Shown here piece by piece: positions 60,094 through 64,000 of a DNA stretch of 64,000 nt. The notes beneath the pieces are model-generated. The model had not been told where the DNA came from, searched no databases, and saw only the letters and a list, made by a program, of their open reading frames with translations. Source of the stretch: Tanypteryx hageni (lineage: Eukaryota > Arthropoda > Insecta > Odonata > Petaluridae); contig CM054116.1 in NCBI GenBank assembly GCA_028673005.1, forward strand, positions 129,495,547 through 129,559,546, read 5' to 3'. Made by a program: the position numbers and the translations under genes. The first letter of the stretch is position 1; every line of letters begins with the position of its first letter.

Positions 60094-62999
60094 TTAAACA
60101 CCTGTGACAAGTACTGAGAATCTAATATTACGTCGGTGACCACTGCATTGTCAAGCGAGTTGAACGTATTATTACTTCAGAAAAACGTCATGAGGTTAAT
60201 GATTATTAATATAAAAGCAAACTTGAATTATTTTTATTGATTTTACAAATATTAAATGACTCCAAACGCACTAAAAACTGCATCGCTCCACAATACCTCG
60301 TATAATTTTTAATCAAACATTGCCGCATCAACAAATAACCCAAAATATATGGATACGTGCCCTTAGAAAAGGTTTGGTTCTTCTGTTGATTTTACTTTTA
60401 TTATGCCATATTAAGAAACGATTGTTTCTTTAGCAAAACGCTGATTTTACTATTGATTTTAATTTCCTTGTGCTGCCTATTGCAAATATTTAAGTGTCAT
60501 ATTTTAACTTTTAAAAGAAGTCTATTCATATCAGTCACCCGACAGCGAGTTTCAAATATTGATGAAGTCACGAGAAATATCGAAATGTATAAATTTCTGT
60601 AAAAAAGGGCAAATAACACTTCTAAAATAGAAGCTAATGAGAATGATTTCCACAACTCTCTGCTTTCTCACAGACTCAAGGTCCCAGTGTCAAACAGAAT
60701 TTGTAGAACTAGTGAAAAAATATAGGTTTTGTTTAGTACATTTTTATCGAACGAGTAGCCGATTTTAAGAAAATCAAACGAGAGGTCATAATTCACTTCG
60801 AACTTTTTCCCGTTTTTTAATTGTTGTCAACGAAAATAATCTTCATAGCAACAGAAGTAAACAGCATTTACTATAAATAAGTTTAATTTCCTTTCGTACG
60901 CAAACATGGTATATATTAAATGAATGAATATGAATTATATACGATAAAAATGGCAAAAATACGTTTATTTTCCTTATGTATTCAAACAGTATTTGTAAAT
61001 GAAAAGAAATGGATAATTTAATTTGAGGGAATCAACGGGAATTATATAATCACTACTACTCATTTCAAGTGAGGTATGTTTTTAATAATTTTTAATTGCT
61101 TTTTAATTAATACTGATTATAAAATAATTCGGTAAGTCATAAATTCAATATTTTCTTGTCATTGCTTCCCATATATCGTTTAGTATTGCTTAAACATTAG
61201 ACTAAGTCATTAATATTTATCTTCTTTTGACATTATAACATGAATCGTAACGAACGCCTTTGAAAAATCTGTGTACTCCAACATGGACTATACCTTTCCA
61301 TACTTATTACTTATTAAGTCTGGTCTTGCTCTAAATTAATAATCTCATTGTTAGCTTCCTTATTTATTTTGTTCCGATCGTTCGCTTCTGGTGGAAACAG
61401 GATCGATTTAGCGAGGCGTTACAATAGTTTTTTATGAAATAAGTTCATATCTCATTATTATAATAAAAAAAAGAAAGTTTGAACTTTGCAACAGTATGAT
61501 CAGCTCATTTTCGTCCGCTATGCCGCTTGTCAAGTTCTCGCTCGCAAGGGCCTCATAATGTTCCTGACAAAAGCCTAAATTTTACTTCATTAAACACTTG
61601 TAGCTATAAATTAAAAAATAATAAATTGTATTTCTATGCAAGTTTATTTCTAATTCATCCCTTTTTCGTTTACATACAGCGAGCCAATTGTTAACAGATT
61701 AGCAGTACGCTCCAGAATTTATCGTTCAAATTAGATATTTTGGAATACATTTGCCTTATAACCGTTTGCTACCTTGGCGATCATATTGTTGTCAAAACTC
61801 GAGCTTCGATTACATCAATCTTCTTTTGTTATATCAATCCTATTAAACGTACGAAAGAGTACGTTATGACTTTACCGGAGAACAATTTAATTCATTTCTC
61901 TGCATTTTTGACGGGGCATGAAAGATGCTTTTCTACAACTTTCAGTTCAGAAAATATTTAATTTCCTCATAATTAAGAAAACTTTCTGGAAAAAAAACTA
62001 AAAAGAAACAAATAATTTAATACCAAGGAGAAACCGCAACAATCGCTTTTTGTGTTATCTTACAGGAAATTGAAATTATACTCGAGTAATTACCCATTGA
62101 TCATCAACGGGACTTTGTAGTGTGATTTAAATTTAACTTCTGAGGGGTGTGTGTTAAAAACTTACATGTAGACACACACAGACTTTACTGTTGATATACG
62201 CAACGGGTAATTCCGATAGTAAGGAGTAGTTAGTAAAATTAAAATAAAAACAAATATTCGAAAAAGGTTTTGCAGATTCATATAATATGTTCCAAAAAAT
62301 CTCGTAGTATTTCTTTAGAAACAATATTTCTTGTGTAGAAACGACCATCTCTCATCTTTCCTTGTCCATGACTTTCTGAGATCTTCGCTCTGATGTCTTC
62401 TAAACGTGTAACTCTGGAAAAGGCGACACCTCGGATTCCAACAGTTTAGAAGAAGAAAATAAGAGAAGTTAAAATGTAAGAATTAACACGAAAAAAACCT
62501 GAGCTGGCTGGGAATCACCATATGAAAAAATATGAGTGCAAAGGGTTAAAGGCTGCTACTTTAAATACAAATCAATACAAATGAGCTTTATAGGTTACCT
62601 GAAATTATTTACGTTGCTATCTATTACATTTGACGTTGCTACATCAATAATTTCGATGTTTCATAAAACTCACGAAGCGAATAACGCAATTATTTCATCT
62701 ATTTGAAGGCTTAATAGACGCTAATTCAATCGGAGGCAACAATGTGTGTCGCCTTGACAACACTCGGAAAGAGTACGAAAAAGTTATAAAATTTCTAAAA
62801 GAAATGCGTTATTCTGACAAATTATTCCGTGTAACATCTAAACATTGCAATAATAAGATATATTATAGTTTTAGCCGTCGAATAAAACAAAAACAAGGAA
62901 ATTCGGTCCATATTTACATATTTTAATGACTGAATGAAATAAACCTTACACCTTGAAAAATCGAAAATCCCTTGTAAACTTATAGGAAAATATAATCGT
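60094..62999. other. AT-rich DNA with a diverged family C fragment
   Basis: At about 60780-61200 a diverged piece of repeat family C is present (TTGTTGTCAACGAAAATAAT, then GTAAACAGCATTTACTATAA). No gene was recognised elsewhere. Confidence 0.45.
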
Positions 63000-63380
63000 C
63001 TCCCGGAGTCGAATTCGGTACTTTTTTCGGGATGTTTGATTTTTCTAGGGACCACCTCATAGGGGATTAACGATTGTGAAAGTTTCAGCTCTTAATTTTA
63101 CTGCGAAATGCGCAAAACTACTGGGACAGACGGACATTTGAGAATTATTATATAAGGATCCTTGAGTCGAACCCGGGTCTTTTTCTGGAGATTTTTTTAT
63201 CGTCACTGACTTAAACGCGTGATTGAAGTATTCCTGCCAAATTTCAATCTTAAACCAAGACGGGATGTTTGTTTAAAACAAGTTTTATGTAAAAACGTCT
63301 ATATGGAGGATAATGTTACTTTTTCAGAACAGAATAAATGCATAAAACTGTTATAATTGTGCATATGACTGATTTTTAAC
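63000..63380 (+). repeat. Dispersed repeat family D, copy 2
   Basis: Matches 58369-58610 block by block (TCGAACCCGGGTCTTT, ATTTCAATCTT, ATATGGAGGATAATGTTAC). A diverged duplicate of its head is at 63000-63030 (CCCGGAGTCGAATTCGG). Confidence 0.55.
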
Positions 63381-64000
63381 AGAATATCAACATCAGAGAG
63401 AGAATAATTAATACTTATGCTGGTGCATGGGAACATTTTGTCCTATCTTGCGTTTTGGGACATTTTATCAGGGAATATTTTGCCCTGCACCCGTGCTGTA
63501 GTACACACACTTCCAAAAAAAAGTTACCACCCGAGAGCGCTCAGAATCTAAGTCCGGTTCAAAACAATGATTTGACAACGCTGTAGTCCTCGTGCTGCCT
63601 GCTCCTTCCCAGGAAAGACCTTTTGTTTGAGGGAAAAGTTAAAAGGTTTCTCCTCCCACCATCAAAGGGTCTATGGAAGCAACAGCTTTTATTAGTTAAA
63701 TTATAAAGCATTGAAATTTATTCATAGTGAATGCTTCTCACTTCAATTTTTATTTACTTTTGGTGGTGGGTATCACGAAATTGGTTTTAGAGAGTCTTTA
63801 AAAAAGTTTGGGAGTTACAATGTGATAATATCTCGATCTGGTGCAGCGTCTCAGCCGCCAGTCTATTTCTCGGCGCTGTGCCGCGCTTTTGTTTAGATAT
63901 CCGTATCATAAGAACTACAAATGTTATTGGATAGGGGTCTCTTCCAAAAATAAATTTCAACATTTCTGCACATTTATTTTGCTCGATGTATCCTCTACGT
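63381..64000. other. End of window, no feature recognised
   Basis: No coding region or repeat recognised. A short open frame at 63711-63896 has no motif. Confidence 0.4.

Overview
This window comes from an AT-rich, intron-rich, transposon-loaded animal genome, most likely an insect or other arthropod. The evidence is a multi-exon junctophilin gene with introns up to about 6.7 kb, Jockey-type and CR1-type LINEs, several DNA transposon superfamilies (hAT, mariner, pogo/Tigger, piggyBac-type, Harbinger, Transib) and Helitron-like and Penelope-like repeats. There are no bacterial-style operons. The species cannot be named from the sequence.

The only clear host gene is a junctophilin on the + strand. 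Eight internal exons (27759-28093, 28884-29054, 33673-33843, 34277-34440, 40208-40326, 42115-42626, 44311-44644, 51369-51766) join in one open frame of 734 codons with compatible GT/AG junctions. They carry the last MORN repeat of the first cluster, the joining region, the second MORN cluster, the long alpha-helical segment, then glutamine-rich and Ser/Ala/Gly-rich divergent exons. The first MORN exons should lie upstream of 27.7 kb and were not found here. The C-terminal membrane-anchor exon should lie downstream of 51.8 kb and was not found either.

Region 1-27.7 kb (upstream, or a giant first intron): a hAT element (66-3150) nested in an older dispersed repeat, a decayed Jockey-type LINE (6.7-10.7 kb), an internally deleted hAT (12.2-13.3 kb), a non-autonomous hAT (13825-14578), a 180-bp MITE with 27-bp perfect terminal repeats (14971-15150), a mariner relic (17.2 kb), a Penelope-like end between AT tracts (20.5-20.8 kb), a 1.5-kb giant palindrome with Helitron-like ends (22162-23688), a 17-bp minisatellite (23.9-24.4 kb) and a near-perfect hairpin flanked by (TA)n (26.6-27.0 kb).

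Region 27.7-51.8 kb: junctophilin exons, with introns holding piggyBac-type MITEs (TTAA sites), Harbinger and pogo fragments, two half-copies of the palindromic family, a second Penelope-like palindrome (35681-35857), a mariner relic, a Tigger-like element (44868-45839) and a near-intact CR1-type LINE on the - strand (ORF 46862-49795). The CR1 reverse transcriptase box has lost its second aspartate.

Region 51.8-64 kb: no recognised host exon. It holds a tRNA-like SINE head, a decayed Transib (RAG1-related) transposase at 56.1-57.4 kb, a third piggyBac-type MITE (58959-60093) and diffuse dispersed repeats. The best candidates for something unusual are the palindromic repeat families, two of which carry hammerhead-ribozyme-like cores and several of which abut TA microsatellites.
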